Positions 22,005-34,747 are shown, numbered from the stretch's first letter. The stretch is 64,000 nucleotides of DNA from Vandiemenella viatica (GCA_031002005.1 CM061919.1:219912739-219976738), one strand, 5' to 3'. Notes: generated by a model not told the origin, from the letters alone. Translations and numbers: made by a program.

Positions 22005-24641
22005 CAATGGTGTTACTGTATTGCCGAAGTATTTTGTACTCCAACAATTCAATTAATGTCACAGTTTCATGTAACAAAACTAAGAGGAAAATTGTTGTGA
22101 CTGAGATTAGATTGTATAAACACCTCTCCATCAGCGACACCAGTGTGCATAAGAAAAGATGAAATCACAGGGCCGCTGATTGAGCCGGTCTGGTTGTTGA
22201 GGTCAGACCGAACTATATGTGAAAGCTCTCATTTGATTACCTTGCATCTGGAGCCAGCTCCGGTTTTGCCAGTGTGTGTGAAAGTGCCCTCACTAAAATT
22301 CCAGGTAATAACTTATATAAAATGCATCAGGCAGCAATATGTGCAGGTGGTAACTGTTGCCTTATTTATTTGTTAGTGGCCTAAGAATTCCAAAGAAAAC
22401 AAATACTACAGCTTATTCTTTCGTTTAGATCAGTATTTGTCAGTTGAGCTCTTAAATAATTATAAATTGCAAGTTTCCCATAGAGGTAGAAGAAGGAAAC
22501 TCTTCTCTAATAACTGTACAACATCCACACAAATACACAATGTTGGTGTTGAACATTTTCTGTATGCAGGCATGCCAACTAAAACCATCTACTCCTTCTG
22601 CCCATATCACACATTCGTTTCGTAAACTTGCTTTGCTCACTGTCCGCTATACACTGTGGCCAGCTACTGCCCCAGCTGGTAGAGTTCGCACCTCCATGTT
22701 ACTTCCACACTTGGCTGAGAGGTGCATTGTGTATGCTGCGTACTGTGTAAAATATGTATATTATTTTGAAGTGAAAGGGAATCTAACATTTAAATGATTC
22801 CTCACTGTTAATTTTTTTAGTACATACTCTAGGATCTCTGCACTACTGTGGCATATCTAAAAGTACTCATGGGTAGAAAACACAAACATAGCTTTTTATT
22901 TATTTCTTGTACATTTAAATAAAAGAGGGGGGGGGGGGGAAAGAAAGATGGCTGTGACCATTGGCATGTGACAGATTTTGATGTACAGTTGGTTCAAACC
23001 ATAAAACTATTTGCATGGTTAGGTATAAGTCCGGTAAGTTGCGTTAGTTCTTTTATTTTCTTTCAGAAAACCTAAGCCCCCAAATATACATCTTTATAAA
23101 GGTTATGTCTGCTGTAAAAAGAGAAAAACATTCCACATTCTTTGGCAACCAACACAGGCCTTTAAGATACTAATTACCGGTTTCCTCTCGCGAAGCTTTC
23201 GCAAGCTGCCATACTATCGCTGTCCCATTCACGGCAACTGTATGTTTCTTGCAGACCTGTAATTCTCCATCTGAAACTACTACATTATTATTTTTCCCCA
23301 CAAAGACTGCCAGCTTAGGAAGACGGTTACAAGCTGTGATTTCTGGATCAAGTGGCAGCCCCTAGTTTGGCCAGGAAACCAACACTTTGTGTATACATTA
23401 TGTATATAAGATTGGAGAAATAATTGTTTATCCTTACTAAAGTAGTTGGAAACAGCCTCTGAAACTGTAGACAGACTCTTGTGAGATCAAAATTTGTGGT
23501 CCAAAAATTCTATCTTGGTTTATTTCTTTCAATTCAAAATTTAAAGCATATAAGAGCCACTATCTACTCACCAGTGCAATTTAAATACTCTGCAGATAAT
23601 ATGTAGTTGGTGTACAGTTATTCATCAAGAGAGGGATCCTTAATCTCGAAGTGTTTCTTCTTCCTGCTCAATTTATGAGATCGTAAGAGATGTTTGTGGC
23701 CGCTCTCTTCATCTTTCAATAGGTTCATAATGCAACCATCTATCCTCTTCCATTGTTATTACTTTGTGACTGAACCACATAGAATGTTTTCCCTCCATTC
23801 TATCAATTAGAGTATATCAAGTCTGCGCCATTTCTTTGTTTTATTTTACATCTTGTCACAGGGATAAATTCTATAAGATCTACTAAAATAGCCCATTTTA
23901 ACAACCCTTGACAGTGACGGGTTGTTAGCATTGCAACATCAGTGCGAGTATTAGTCCGTATTTTGATGCTATACAGCTTGATGGTGACTGGAAGCTGCCG
24001 GCCATCATTGTAGATACCTCACTCTATTGTTGATGAAGGGATATAAATTTGAATATTTCAACACTTAATGTGTGTACTTGTCTGTTCATGTTTCTGTGTT
24101 CAACTGCGGTAAACAGTGGTTATTCTCCTATGTAAAACATCTCTATATATGAACATTTCTATTCCATTTTACAATCAGTCATGTACCACCAGCCCAGAGA
24201 CTCACGTCCAGAATAAACTTCCTGAGAACATCATGTGAACTGTCACCTGAAAACGTAAAACTGCAGTTGCCGCAAACCAAGGTCCCCAGCATCTTGGGAC
24301 TACTGACAGCTGCACAGTGCTTCCCATCTGGTAATGCAACGATTCCAGACAGGAGCGGGCAAATCTAAGGCAAATATGGTGAAATAGGGTTATACTGATG
24401 CTACCAATGAATGTGCTGAAAACCAAACCATGAAACATCATTCTGCAACGAAGGTTTCAAGCAACACCACATGCACTTGACTTGGGGAAGTACTCGGCAA
24501 AATTGTTTTAAAGTGGTTAATTTGTACAATTTTTAACTGTGTATCTAATGTTTGTGACTTGAGAATAAGAGACAGTTTTTAAAAATTACATAACACATTC
24601 ACAATGATTAAACTAAGGAAAATGGGAGCGGCTTCTAGGCA
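22005..24641. other. 2.6 kb of intron without recognised genes
   Basis: AT-rich. It holds one reverse copy of the GC motif seen at 18.6 kb (about 22240-22295) and a G run at 22926-22939. A minus-strand open frame at 24441-24202 resembles no known protein. Confidence 0.4.
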
Positions 24642-24650
24642 ATATAAATA

Positions 24651-24895
24651 CCAAGCGTGGTGGGTGAAATGTTAGCGTTCTGGCTTCGCATTCGGGAGGA
24701 TGCAGGTTTGAATCCCCATCCAGGTATCCAGATTTGGGTTTTTCCATGGTTTCCCCAAATCACTCCAGGCGTATGCCGGGATGCTTCCTTCAAAAGGCCA
24801 TGGCCTTCCTGTTCCTAGTCCCCAATCCCATCCCACCTCTAATGACCTCAATGATATCGACAAGATGTAAAGCCATAAGTAAAAAAAAAAAATAT
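24651..24895 (+). repeat. tRNA-derived SINE, family 1, copy 2
   Basis: The head is like that at 14626 (CGTGGTGGGTG), with B box GGTTTGAATCCCC and shared body GGTTTCCCCAAATC and GTCCCCAATCC. A poly(A) end follows. A 9-bp target duplication ATATAAATA is plausible at 24642-24650 and 24896-24904. Confidence 0.8.
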
Positions 24896-24910
24896 ATATA
24901 AATAATAATG

Positions 24911-25039
24911 GAAAGGGAAATTAACCCACCACATACCAAAGTTGATGGCTGCAATGAGAGAAAACGTGAAAGGCAGACAAACAAATATGCCTTCATCACA
25001 GCAGTCAACTTTGGTATGTGGTGGGTTAATTTCCCTTTC
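24911..25039. mobile_element. Small foldback related to the Cys-rich PLE ends
   Basis: The 129-bp foldback has perfect 35-bp inverted arms (24911-24945 and 25005-25039) containing ACCCACCACATACCAAAG. This is the same sequence that forms the ends of the PLE copy at 7356-8183. Only 59 bp lie between the arms. It looks like a PLE terminal piece reduced to two inverted ends. Confidence 0.75.
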
Positions 25040-25146
25040 TTTTATTATTTAACAGTACCTGGGTGACCGATTTCACCAGGCATCTTTCGATTTCTGTTCA
25101 ATATGCAAGATTTCATCAAAATCCTTAGAGACGTTTGTGTGAAATT

Positions 25147-25858
25147 AATTTTATCGGGAACTGCACCACCTTCGGAACCGACGCGAAATTGGTAGTAACC
25201 TGTTGAAATTTTGTTTAACTGCTTCGTCATTACGTCCTCTTTACGTTTTGCACTCTTGCTTTGCGGAAAACTTGAAAGGAATTTAATTACAATGCCGAAA
25301 TATGACAACCGTTGGATGCCGTCAGTGTTGAAAAATCAGTGATAGTCTCTTAAAATGCTGATTTAATCTTTTATTGTAATGTTTTCTTGCCGTTTCAGCT
25401 TTTCTCCGTTGGAAAAAGTCACATTTAATTGACAAATAGACAATTTTTATCCAAGTTGTAATACGGTGATGCCTGCCATGTTATACAGAAATGAACAGTC
25501 AGAGATTGCTTGCATTGTAAACAAATAAACTATTTCCGATGGACGCCGCAGAACGAAATATTGCGTAAAATTTTTCTCTTGGTCCAGGCTATATTTCAAC
25601 CTTACCACGAAATCTATGATGAAACGAAACTGTTTAGGTTGATATGATCCCTGTACCATTAATGTTTTTGTTATTTTTGCAGTACTGATAGCATTTCGCA
25701 GTTGCTCAGCCTCACATTTCGGCATTTTTTTTATTTTTCAAGCGACTTTTCCGCAAAGCAAGAGCGTAAAATGTGAAGAGGACATGTTGACGAAGCAATT
25801 AACCCAAATTTCAACAGGTTACTATGATTTCGCCGAGGTTCCGAAAGTGGTGCAGCCC
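25147..25858. repeat. Large inverted repeat (about 150-bp arms)
   Basis: The left arm (about 25147-25300) and right arm (about 25690-25858) are imperfect inverted copies. TTTGCGGAAAA/TTTTCCGCAAA, CAACAGGTTACTA and its complement, and GGTTCCGAA/TTCGGAACC pair in order. The 400-bp spacer encodes nothing. It may be an old foldback transposon. I could not find a target duplication. Confidence 0.6.
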
Positions 25859-25927
25859 CCATTCTATCTATTTTCAAGAGTTGCTCATATGATAGTATTA
25901 TATTGGATAGAAGGAAGCATATTAAGC

Positions 25928-26130
25928 AATTCTATCAGAGGTAGGACGGCCAGTTCCTTTTCTCTGGGACCTAAAATTTAATGTAGAATCCCAACCACAG
26001 AACGCCCCACCGTAGTTCATACATATGGTTAAATACATATCTTAAAAGTTCTTGCTACCACCGGAATTTGAACCCGGGATCATAGCCAGAATTTTTTCAG
26101 AGCTAGTGCAGTAACCACCTTTTTCCCCAC
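25928..26130 (-). repeat. tRNA-derived SINE, family 2, copy 2
   Basis: It shares TTTTCTCTGGGACCTA and the B-box complement TTTGAACCCGGGATCA with 12440-12668. The A-box side (about 26105) is degraded. Confidence 0.6.
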
Positions 26131-26949
26131 TAATTACATATTTGTTATACATTCAATATATTTCTTTCCTACATATTTAAGAACTGCAATCGGTTAAATA
26201 AATATCGTGAATAATGATCAGGATTTTCTTCAATTGAGTCTCCACTGGGTGAAGTTCGAGTAACTTGGTTGAGACGATTTTCTATTAGGTTTTCTTGAAA
26301 TGATTACAATATAAGTTTTTGTCAAATAAAATATCTCTTCTGACAAAGCCAAATTTTAAATATCTCATTTTTAGATGTTTTACAATACAACTGGTAGTAT
26401 TTAATGATAACCACTTTTTCAATATTTTTTTCAAAGAAGTTATGTAAATATAAATATCACGTCTGACAAAGCCACTTTTTAAATATCTTCTTTTGAAATG
26501 TTTTACAATTAAACATTCAGCGCTAGTATTTCCTCGAGTCAGCAAGCGTACAAGAAATATTCTTTTAAATATACAAGTTCCTTGAAACCAAAGAGAAAAA
26601 TATTAGTTCCTGGTACTATTAGTTAGCTTCCTGGTACCTGAATCATATACGAGATAGCGTTAGAGTCGTTTTCAAGATACCAAGAGCAAAATGTTTGTAT
26701 TTTGTAAACTCGCTTTTTTGTAGGGAAGACAACTATTTAGGTAATCTTAAAAATCAAAACGGTTTCTAAATATCGAATTTCATCCAAATCGTCACAGCCG
26801 TTTCCGAGATCCGAAATATATATATATATATATATACATATACAAGAATTGCTCGTTTAAAGATATAAGATACATTTACAATAATAATTACAGACATAAA
26901 ATTCAAGATGATTGCAATCCAACATTAAATTCTGTCTTCATATTAATAA
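26131..26949. other. Tandem duplication and possible LINE tail
   Basis: Two diverged direct copies of about 126 bp are seen at about 26320-26540 (CTGACAAAGCCA, then AAATATCT, then GTTTTACAAT in each). At 26760-26840 a segment reading TTTCATCCAAATCGTCACAGCCGTTTCCGAGA, split here by mismatches, resembles the 3' tails of RTE-type LINEs and their SINEs. An (AT)n tract at about 26816-26837 follows it. Confidence 0.45.
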
Positions 26950-27135
26950 ACTTTTTTTTCTGGCTAACACCTTGCAGGCATCGAAGTCAATAAAGGCAGG
27001 AAAGGACTAATGACAAGAAATGGGAAGGAATTCAGTCATAGCATTTTGAAGGAACAACACCAGCATTTGCTTGGAGTGTTTTGTTGAAACCATAGAATAG
27101 AACCCTTGTCCTTCTGAATGCAAGGCCAGAGTGGT
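26950..27135 (-). repeat. tRNA-derived SINE, family 1, decayed copy
   Basis: The reverse orientation shows GAAATGGGAAGGAATTCAG and the B-box region near 27100 in degraded form. A G run (27173-27191) lies just beyond. Confidence 0.5.
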
Positions 27136-27298
27136 ACTACTCGTACCCTGAATTCTTTATTTTTGTGGAAGGGTGGGGGGGGGGGGGGGGGTGAAAGAGA
27201 GTAGTAGTTGTTCCGACTTCAGGGTATAACAACGTCGAGGTTATTAGCACCCTGACTAATACCTGGGGTGACAACATGGTATAAAACTCGATTGCCAT

Positions 27299-27505
27299 CT
27301 GTGTGGCCGACTGTAAAGGGGTCGGCCACACAGGCATCAGAATAAAATAAAATACTGACTAAAATATCTTCTGCATGGCCGACTGTAAAGAGGTCAGCCA
27401 CACAGACTGTAAAACGAAATGTAAATCTGAAACTGTGGCTGTAGAATGGTCATAAATGATAATAACACAAACATTAACTGGCAGGGTGTAAAAGGGTCAG
27501 CCAGA
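27299..27505 (-). repeat. Three similar hairpins in the LINE 3' UTR
   Basis: At 27299-27333 CTGTGTGGCCGA and TCGGCCACACAG form a 12-bp arm around an 11-nt loop. A near copy is at 27371-27405 (CTGCATGGCCGA ... GTCAGCCACACAG). A third, weaker one is at about 27477-27505. Loop sequence CTGTAAAG(G/A)GG is shared by the first two. The repeated structure suggests a function for the LINE RNA, such as RT recognition of its 3' end. Confidence 0.7.
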
Positions 27506-27699
27506 TATAAAATGTCAAACATAAAAATGTACACAAATTCATAAAAGATAAGAACGGTTCTTGGATTGATGGTAAAAGGCCATCAATCCAATCTAATACC
27601 TAGACCGATCTGCCCAAAATTTTTGGGACAAGGCCGGCCAAGCTACAAAACTTTAAAACCTTGGCCACATTGTCACTGTCATTGTTTAAAAGAAGGGAC

Positions 27700-28651
27700 A
27701 GATCGTTGGCTAGGCAGTCAGTTTAAATGTGGCGCACCATCAAAAGTACGCCACAAGCATCACATTCCGGAGGGTCCTTTCGGCGGAGAAGGAAACCATG
27801 AGTCAAAGGACAGTGCCCTATACAGAGGCGAGTAAGGAGAACCTCCTCGCCCACTGGAAGGAGCTGCTCCACGGCTGAACAGCCTGTTTGACCAACCAGA
27901 GCTTATTATGCTCGACTTCCAGCCACTGCCACACCTCAAAAACAATTCTCTTCGCCGCCGAGACAATGTCTGATTTTGGTACCAGGGCAAAGTCGGTTTG
28001 CACTTTGTTGCAGGCTAACTTGGCAGCTACATCAGCTGCCTCATTCCCCCTGATTCCCACATGGCCGGGTACTCAGCAAAATAAAACCTCCTTTCCACAG
28101 GATTGGAGGAAAAGGAGGGCGTCCTGGACTAGACGGTCTGCTACGTACATATTTCTTAAGGCCTGAATACAGCTGAGGAAATCACAGCATATAATGAACC
28201 TCTTATCATACATTACTTTCATATGCTGGAGCGACTTTAACTCAGCGTGGCACTCGGCAGTGTAAACGCTGCACCTGCCATACAGTTTGTATGTGTAAGT
28301 CACTCGAGGGAACACTACGGAGCAGCCAACTCCATTATCCTGCTTAGACCCATCCGTAAACACCGAGGTAAACTTGTGATACTGATTTAAAATGTCTCTA
28401 AATATAATAAAAATTCTGTCAGTGGTAAACAGTTTGTTATACCGAGACAGATCTAAAATTATTCTGGGCCTCTTTAAAAGCCAGGGTGGAGATTTACTCC
28501 AACCCTGGTGATAAAAAGTGGGAAGTTCAAAGCCATATTCGTTTGTATGGTAGCTGAACGGTTCAGTTGCTCTATGCCGATTGGTATATAGCCGTTCGAA
28601 GTTTGGTTGCACAACTAGATCATGCACGGGACTGTCTGGTGTTATGGCCAT
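27700..28651 (-). pseudogene. LINE ORF2: RNase H domain and C-terminus
   Basis: The RNase H domain shows FTDGSKQDNGVGCS, then YTAECHAELKSL, then CCDFLSCIQAL, which carry its acidic catalytic residues. The final block VPGHVGIRGNEAAD is preceded by TGA where the family has Trp, a premature stop near 28066. Downstream the frame reads RLRIGHCPLTHG and a CDACGV-type Cys pair. RNase H would remove the RNA template during target-primed reverse transcription. Confidence 0.85.
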
Positions 28652-28868
28652 GTGTAGGTAGTGTCACGCCATGAGGAGATGCTGGGGGATGGTAAGCGAC
28701 AGCTTGCCAGAGTCAGCACAAATGCTGACAATCGGGCTGGTGCGGTAAGCACCCGTGGCGAACACCTGCATGGTGGACACTATCCAGCATCCGGAGATAA
28801 CTGTTGTGTGCCGATCCATAAACGATGCAGCCATATTCCAGACGTGACCGTACAAAGGCTCAATAAAA

Positions 28869-29750
28869 TTATAGCAAGCAGGAGCAGTCAGCGCCCCATG
28901 ACCTGCCACACAGACACTTTAAAACATTTAAAGCTTTTGAGGCTCTGGCTTTCACATCTTTAAGATGTGACAGCCAGGTTAGCCTACTATCTAATATGAG
29001 GCACAGAAACCGGACAGATTCCGTATAACTTACAACGGTGTTCCTCAAGGTAAGGTGGGGCTCTGGTAAAAGACTTCTACTACGAGTAAAAAGTACACAC
29101 TGGGTTTTCTCGGCAAAGAAACGAAAACAGGTGTGCACTGACCATTCATCCAGCCTGTTCAGCGCGAGTTGCTGCTGCCACTCAGAGCTTCTCAGGCTGG
29201 ACGATGTAAAAAAAATTAAAAAGTCATCCACATATAAGGAGTACCGTATGGGACTCCTTATTACACCTGTGATGCTGTTAATGGCAATTGCAAAATGGGT
29301 CACACTTAAAACTGACCCTTGAGGAACACTTTTCTTGACTAAAAAGGTCTGACACTTCACTACAGACTCGGTACCGGAAGCAATGTCTTGATAAAAAAAT
29401 ATTTTAAAAAACGAGGCAGCTTTCCTCTATACCCCATTCTTATAGTTGTTTTAAAATATCATGCTGCCAAGTAGTATCGTAGGCCTTTTATATGTCGAAA
29501 AACACACCAATAAGATGTTGGCTGCGGATAAACACATCCTGAATTGCCACTTCCAGCAGGATCAGGTTGTCCCAGGTGGAACGGAACTTCCTGAATCCAC
29601 ACTGAAAGCGGCTCAGCTAGGTTTTGGGATTCTAGACACCAGACGGGACGGCGATTTTCCATCCTCTCCAGTATATTTCAAACACAGCTTGTCAAGGCAA
29701 TACTATGATAGCTACCTGGCAGCAATTTGTCTTTCCCAGGTTTTAAAATA
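28869..29750 (-). pseudogene. LINE ORF2: reverse transcriptase core
   Basis: The catalytic block YSLYVDDFLIFF contains the Asp pair. It is preceded by KKSVPQGSVLSVTHF and followed by CVLFTRSR and VRFLCLILDSRLTWLSHL. Upstream, across frameshifts, an FRKFRSTWDNL block and an FFDI-stop-KAYDTTW block (29662-29459) form the earlier RT motifs. The core motifs are readable but the gene is split by several frameshifts. Confidence 0.88.
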
Positions 29751-31269
29751 GGAATTGTGTTGTTTCTTTCCACGAGTCGGGAAGGGTCCTCCGGTTCAAA
29801 TATGATTACAAATATCTAAAAGGTACTCTTTAGCATCATTACTAAGATGCCTCAGCATCTAGTACTGGATCATATCAGGCCTGGGAGTGGTGTCATTGGC
29901 GCTGTTTAGTGCCGACTCCAGCTTCCAGGATGAATTATACGCCTCTGTATCCGACGAATCAAAGCACAGCATGCGCCTTTCAGCAGCAGTCCTTCGCTGT
30001 TTGTACGATATACACCATGACTCCAAGTATTTAGTAAGTAGTTTATTTCTGTAATCTTTAACTCTTAAATTACAATCATCTTTGGTCCGCGGGCGTGGCC
30101 AGAGTAAGAAAGCAATAAAGTCGTGCAGTGTGTTGTTGGTTTTTGTGATCACCGAGGTTATGTAAAGGTGCGTAGTGTATTAATATTGCGAGGGTAATTA
30201 CTTATCTTGTTTTATTAAACATTTGTTGGAGTATATGTGTGGTTTATTTTTATGTAATATCAAATCCAACCAACTGTATTACATTATTGCGCACAACCTG
30301 CCAGGAGAAAAGGAAGAATCAGCAGGTTATAATCTGGCTTACCCTGTCTAGGGGGATTGACAACAGCTAGGCTATATTTGGCGACGTCTGCCAGGATAAG
30401 TTTCAAGAGTAATGAAAAGGTTATATTCTGGACCTGAAGGTCCAGGGTGGCAGAAGAAGTGATGGCAGCGAAATTCTCCGCCATCAGCTGGGCTATGCTT
30501 CGTTCATCGGTAACTATACGTCCCTGATCCGGTATTCCAGATACTGGTAGGCAGGAGTACCTTCCAGATATACGGCAGATGGACTCACATACTTTGGATG
30601 ATGTAAAGCAGCGGTCGGCAACGCGCGGCCCGCGGGCCGCATGCGGCCGTGACCTCTCTATTTGCGGCCCGTGCCAGTCTTATAAAAGTCATATCGAAAG
30701 CCCATATTATAAAATAACAAAATATAAACGCATAAAAGAGTGAACGCGATCTAACAGCGCAGCGAATGAACTACGCGAACAGAGCAGGACAAGTGCGAGC
30801 GGGAATGATTCCTCTACTCTCTCCTATGATTGAAACAATAGGTCAGCGTTGACAATAATCTTCTATTGCTCGCCCGCCGTCCGACCGCGCTGGCTGTGTC
30901 ATTGAGTGAAACAAGTTATTTCATGTGTGCACGCCGCCGCCGCGGCCCTGTACCTACGGTTTAGTTATTGTTCTGTGACCTACGAGTACCTACTATTCTT
31001 GTTTACAGTTCGATAAGTGTGAGATATGATAGTTCATACAATTACATAGCGAAATTAAGTGACATGTTTTCAACACGGCTTTTATTCTTACAGCGTGTAT
31101 TTGGCATTGTTGGTTATAAGTTTTACTGATGGCTACAAAAAAAGAGGAAGTTAATTGAAGAAAATAGAGAATGTTTAACGATGCATGGACAGATTATACT
31201 TTTTTATTAATTGCAATGGAAAGTCGCTATGCTTAATCTTATATATATATAAAAATAGACGTGTTTTTT

Positions 31270-33065
31270 CATATATTTCACTTTTCAGCCACCACTACCT
31301 AGCACAGATCACTGATGTTTGTGGGTGGAAGTAGCATGGAGTTTCCTGTCGTGCACAACGTTGGCCGAATGCCGATAGCTGTGGCGATGTGGGAGATATA
31401 ATGATTAAAGTTGGTCAGTGAAGGGCAGTTTCATATTTTGACCAAAAATTCCTATCTCCGTATACTTCTCTTTCCTGCCACAACTACATAACATAGACCT
31501 TTGGTGTTTGTGTGTGGTAGTAGAATCGTCTATCCTGTCGTGCACTATGGTTGTTAGATGTCGGTAGCTATGGGGGTGTGGGAGATATGGGGATTGAAAG
31601 TGGTCGACCTGTGGCAATTTCATACTTCTGCCAAAGACAAAAGTGTCATGGTGTATAACTTTCCAGCGAAAACCATAGATCACAGATAACTGGCGTTTGT
31701 GTATAGTAGTAGCACAGAGTCACCTTTCGATCACAACAGCGGCCGAATTTCAGAAACTGTGGTACTGTGGTATATATGGTGGTTGTAAGTGGCTAACCAA
31801 GGATATTTTCGTATTTCGACTGTTTCCGCATATCTCACTTTTCTGCCACAACTACATAGCATAGAGCATTGGTGTTTGTGTTTGGTAGTAGAATCGTATC
31901 TCATGTAGTGCACTATGGTTGTTAGATGTCGGTAGCTGTGGGGGTGTGGGAGATATGGGGGTTGAAAGTGGTCAACCTGTGGCAATTTCATACTTCTGCC
32001 AAAGACAAAAGTGTCATGGTGTATCACTTTTCAGCGAAAACTATAGATCACAGATAACTGGCGTTTGTGTGTAGTAGTAGCACAGAGTCACCTTTCGATC
32101 GCAACAGCGGCCGAATTTCAGAAACTGTTGTACTGTGGTAGATATGGTGGTTGTAAGTGGCCTACCATGGATATATTCGTATTTCGACTGTCTCCGCATA
32201 TGTTACTTTTATGACACAACTACATAGCATAGAGCATTGGTGTTTGTGTTTGGTAGTAGAATCTTATCTCATGTAGTGCACAATGGTTGTTAGATGTCGG
32301 TAGCTATGGGAGTGTGGGAGATATGGGGGTTGAAAGTGGTCGACCTGTGGCAATTTCATACTTCTGCCAAAGACAAAAGTGTCATGGTGTATCACTTTTC
32401 AGCGAAAACTATATATCACAGATAACTGGCGTTTGTGTGTAGTAGTAGCACAGAGTCACCTTTCGATCACAACAGCGGCCGAATTTCAGAAACTGTGGTA
32501 CTGTGGTAGATATGGTGGTTGTAAGTGGCCGACCAAGGATATTTTCGTATTTCGACTGTTTCCGCATATGTCACTTTTCTGCCACAACTACATAGCCTAG
32601 AGCATTGGTGTTTGTGTTTGGTAGTAGAATCGTGTCTCATGTAGTACACTATGGTTGTTAGATGTCGGTAGCTGTGGGGTGTGGGAGATATGGGGGTTGA
32701 AAGTGGTCGACCTGTGGCAATTTCATACTTCTGCCAAAGATGCATGTGCCACGGTGTATCACTTTTAAGTGAAAACTATCAATCGCAGATCACTGGCGTT
32801 TGTGTGTGGTAGTAACACAGAGTCTCCCATCGATCACAACGTTGGCCGAAATTCGGTAACTGTGGGAGTGTGTGAGATATGGTGTTTGAAATTGGTCGAT
32901 GATGAATATTTTCGTAGTTCATCCAAAGACTTGTGTGTATCCGTAAATTTTACTTGCTGCCGGAACTACATAGCGCAGAAGACTGGTATTTGTGTGTGGT
33001 AATAGTATCGAGTCTCCCATCGTGCACTATGGTGGTTAGATGTCTTTAGCTGTCAATATGAATTC
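31270..33065. repeat. ~184-bp satellite array, dimeric higher-order repeat
   Basis: About ten monomers of 183-187 bp are seen. Each starts near CACTTTTC-GCCA and contains GGYGTTTGTGT, then GTAGTAG, then a GGTGTGGGAGATATGG-like block. In the centre two monomer types alternate, so whole segments repeat every 367-368 bp: CATACTTCTGCC is at 31621, 31989, 32357 and 32724. Outer monomers are more diverged. Minus-strand open frames of 92-98 codons inside the array are by-products of the repeat. Confidence 0.93.
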
Positions 33066-33122
33066 TGTACAATCACTAACGAAGTAGTGGGTACCAGCTA
33101 GTATGCCAAAAAAAACCTTGCT

Positions 33123-34747
33123 ATGCAAAAAGAATATAACGTCAAAGGTCACTATGATACCGAGCATAAAGCAAAATTTGCGTGCCTAGTTGGTGATTCC
33201 CGGAAAAACAAAATCAACTCACTCAAATCTTCATTCAAGAACCAACAAAGTGTTTTTAAGGTGCAAATTCAAAGTAACGAGTCAAATATTCGTGCGAGTT
33301 TAAGGGTGGCGGAAACACTTGCCAAGTCTGGGCGACCGTTTACCGACAGCGAATTAATAAAATAATGTGCCTTAGCTACGGCTGAAGAGGAATGCCCAGA
33401 TCAAAAAAAAAGAAATTTGAAAATATAAGTTTATCTGCCAGAACTTGTACCCGGCGCACTGAAGATTTGGGTGCTAATTAATGTGAAAAACTTCGGGAAC
33501 AAACACAATTTGAATGGTTCTCCTTAGCTACAGATGAAAGTATGTCAGATATTGCCCAGCTTCTAATATTTGTTCGTGGAATTGATAAGTACTTCAACGT
33601 GTGTGAGGAATTTTTACAGTTATGTAGTTTGAAGGGAACAACAACGGGGGAAGATTTGTTTTGTCACCTAGAACAGCCAATGACGTCAATATAATTAGCG
33701 TGGGAAAAATTGGTAAGTCTAACAACTGACGGAGATAGAAATCATGAGTGAGCAAAACAAGGGCCTGGTGGGTAGAATTAAAACAAAATTGGCAGAGATA
33801 GGATGTGAAATCCCATTATTTTTTCATTGCATTATCCACCAAGAAGCGTTATGCTCCAAGTCGTTTCATCGAGAAAAGTAATGGACATCGTGATATGTAC
33901 TGTGAACTATATCAGAAATAATAGGTTGACACATCGTCAATTCCGAGAGTTTCTATCCGAAATGGAAGCAGATCATCAAGATGTCCTTTATTATTCAGAA
34001 GTAAGATGGTTAAGTAGAGGTGCAGTACTGAAAAGATTTTTCGATCTCAGAAAAGAAATCGGCACTTTTATGAATCAGAAAGGTAAATCTGTTCCAGAGC
34101 TAACAGATCCTCAGTGGTTAATAGATCCTGGATTTTTGACAGATTTATCTCATGAATTAAATACGCTGAATGTCAAGCTTCAAGGGAAAAACAAACTAAT
34201 ACCTGATATACATACAGACGTAAAGGCGTTCCAAACTATATTGATGAAAAAAATTAGATCACTTGCCGAATTGTCTAAAGGCTGTCGAGGAAGCTGGCAT
34301 TGATTTTATTTGGGATAGTGAGAAAATGGAGTTACAAGGTAATTCAGTGACAGATTTGGTGATTTCGAAAATGTTAGAACAAACTGAAGATTTTTTCTAA
34401 CCCTTTTTTATGCGATGTTGAGGATGTACCCAGTAATTTAGAAATTAATAAGATTGAACTTCAATCCAATGAGAGTCTAAAAAAGAGATGAATGATTTGA
34501 TCAAATTTTATGGTAGCTTGCCGTCTCACTTGTCGAATTGAAAAAGTTTGCTCAGCAGTTTATTTCAATTTTTGGAAGCGCTTATTTATGCGAGCAAACT
34601 TTTTCAATCATCAATATCGAAAAAAATAAATACGCTTCTCGTTCCACAGATGAGCATTTGAGAGATATATTATGTATTTCAACTTCTAACATGAAAGCTG
34701 ACATACAAAAAATAGCCAGTCAAATGCAACCTCAAACGTCACACTGA
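33123..34747 (+). pseudogene. hAT transposase (broken), GTF2IRD2/ZBED-like group
   Basis: Three frames carry parts of one transposase. The N-terminal part (33123-33365) has KGHYDTEHKAKFACL, then KINSLKSSF, then VAETLAKSGRPFTDSELIK, as in domesticated relatives such as GTF2IRD2 and ZBED5. The middle part (33827-34303) reads VRWLSRGAVLKRFFDLR, then FLTDLSHELNTLNVKLQGKN. The C-terminal part (34538-34747) is a hAT dimerisation region: GSAYLCEQTFSIINIEKNKY, then RSTDEHLRDIL. Stops and frameshifts separate them. The TEH pair may be the end of a BED zinc finger, whose start is missing. Confidence 0.85.

Noticed and set aside
24202..24441. 79-codon minus-strand frame in intron 2
   Set aside because: No recognised domain and no splice context.
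31405..32745. Similar minus-strand open frames of 92-98 codons
   Set aside because: They recur because the DNA is a satellite array. The frame is not kept between units (period 367-368) and no domain is present.
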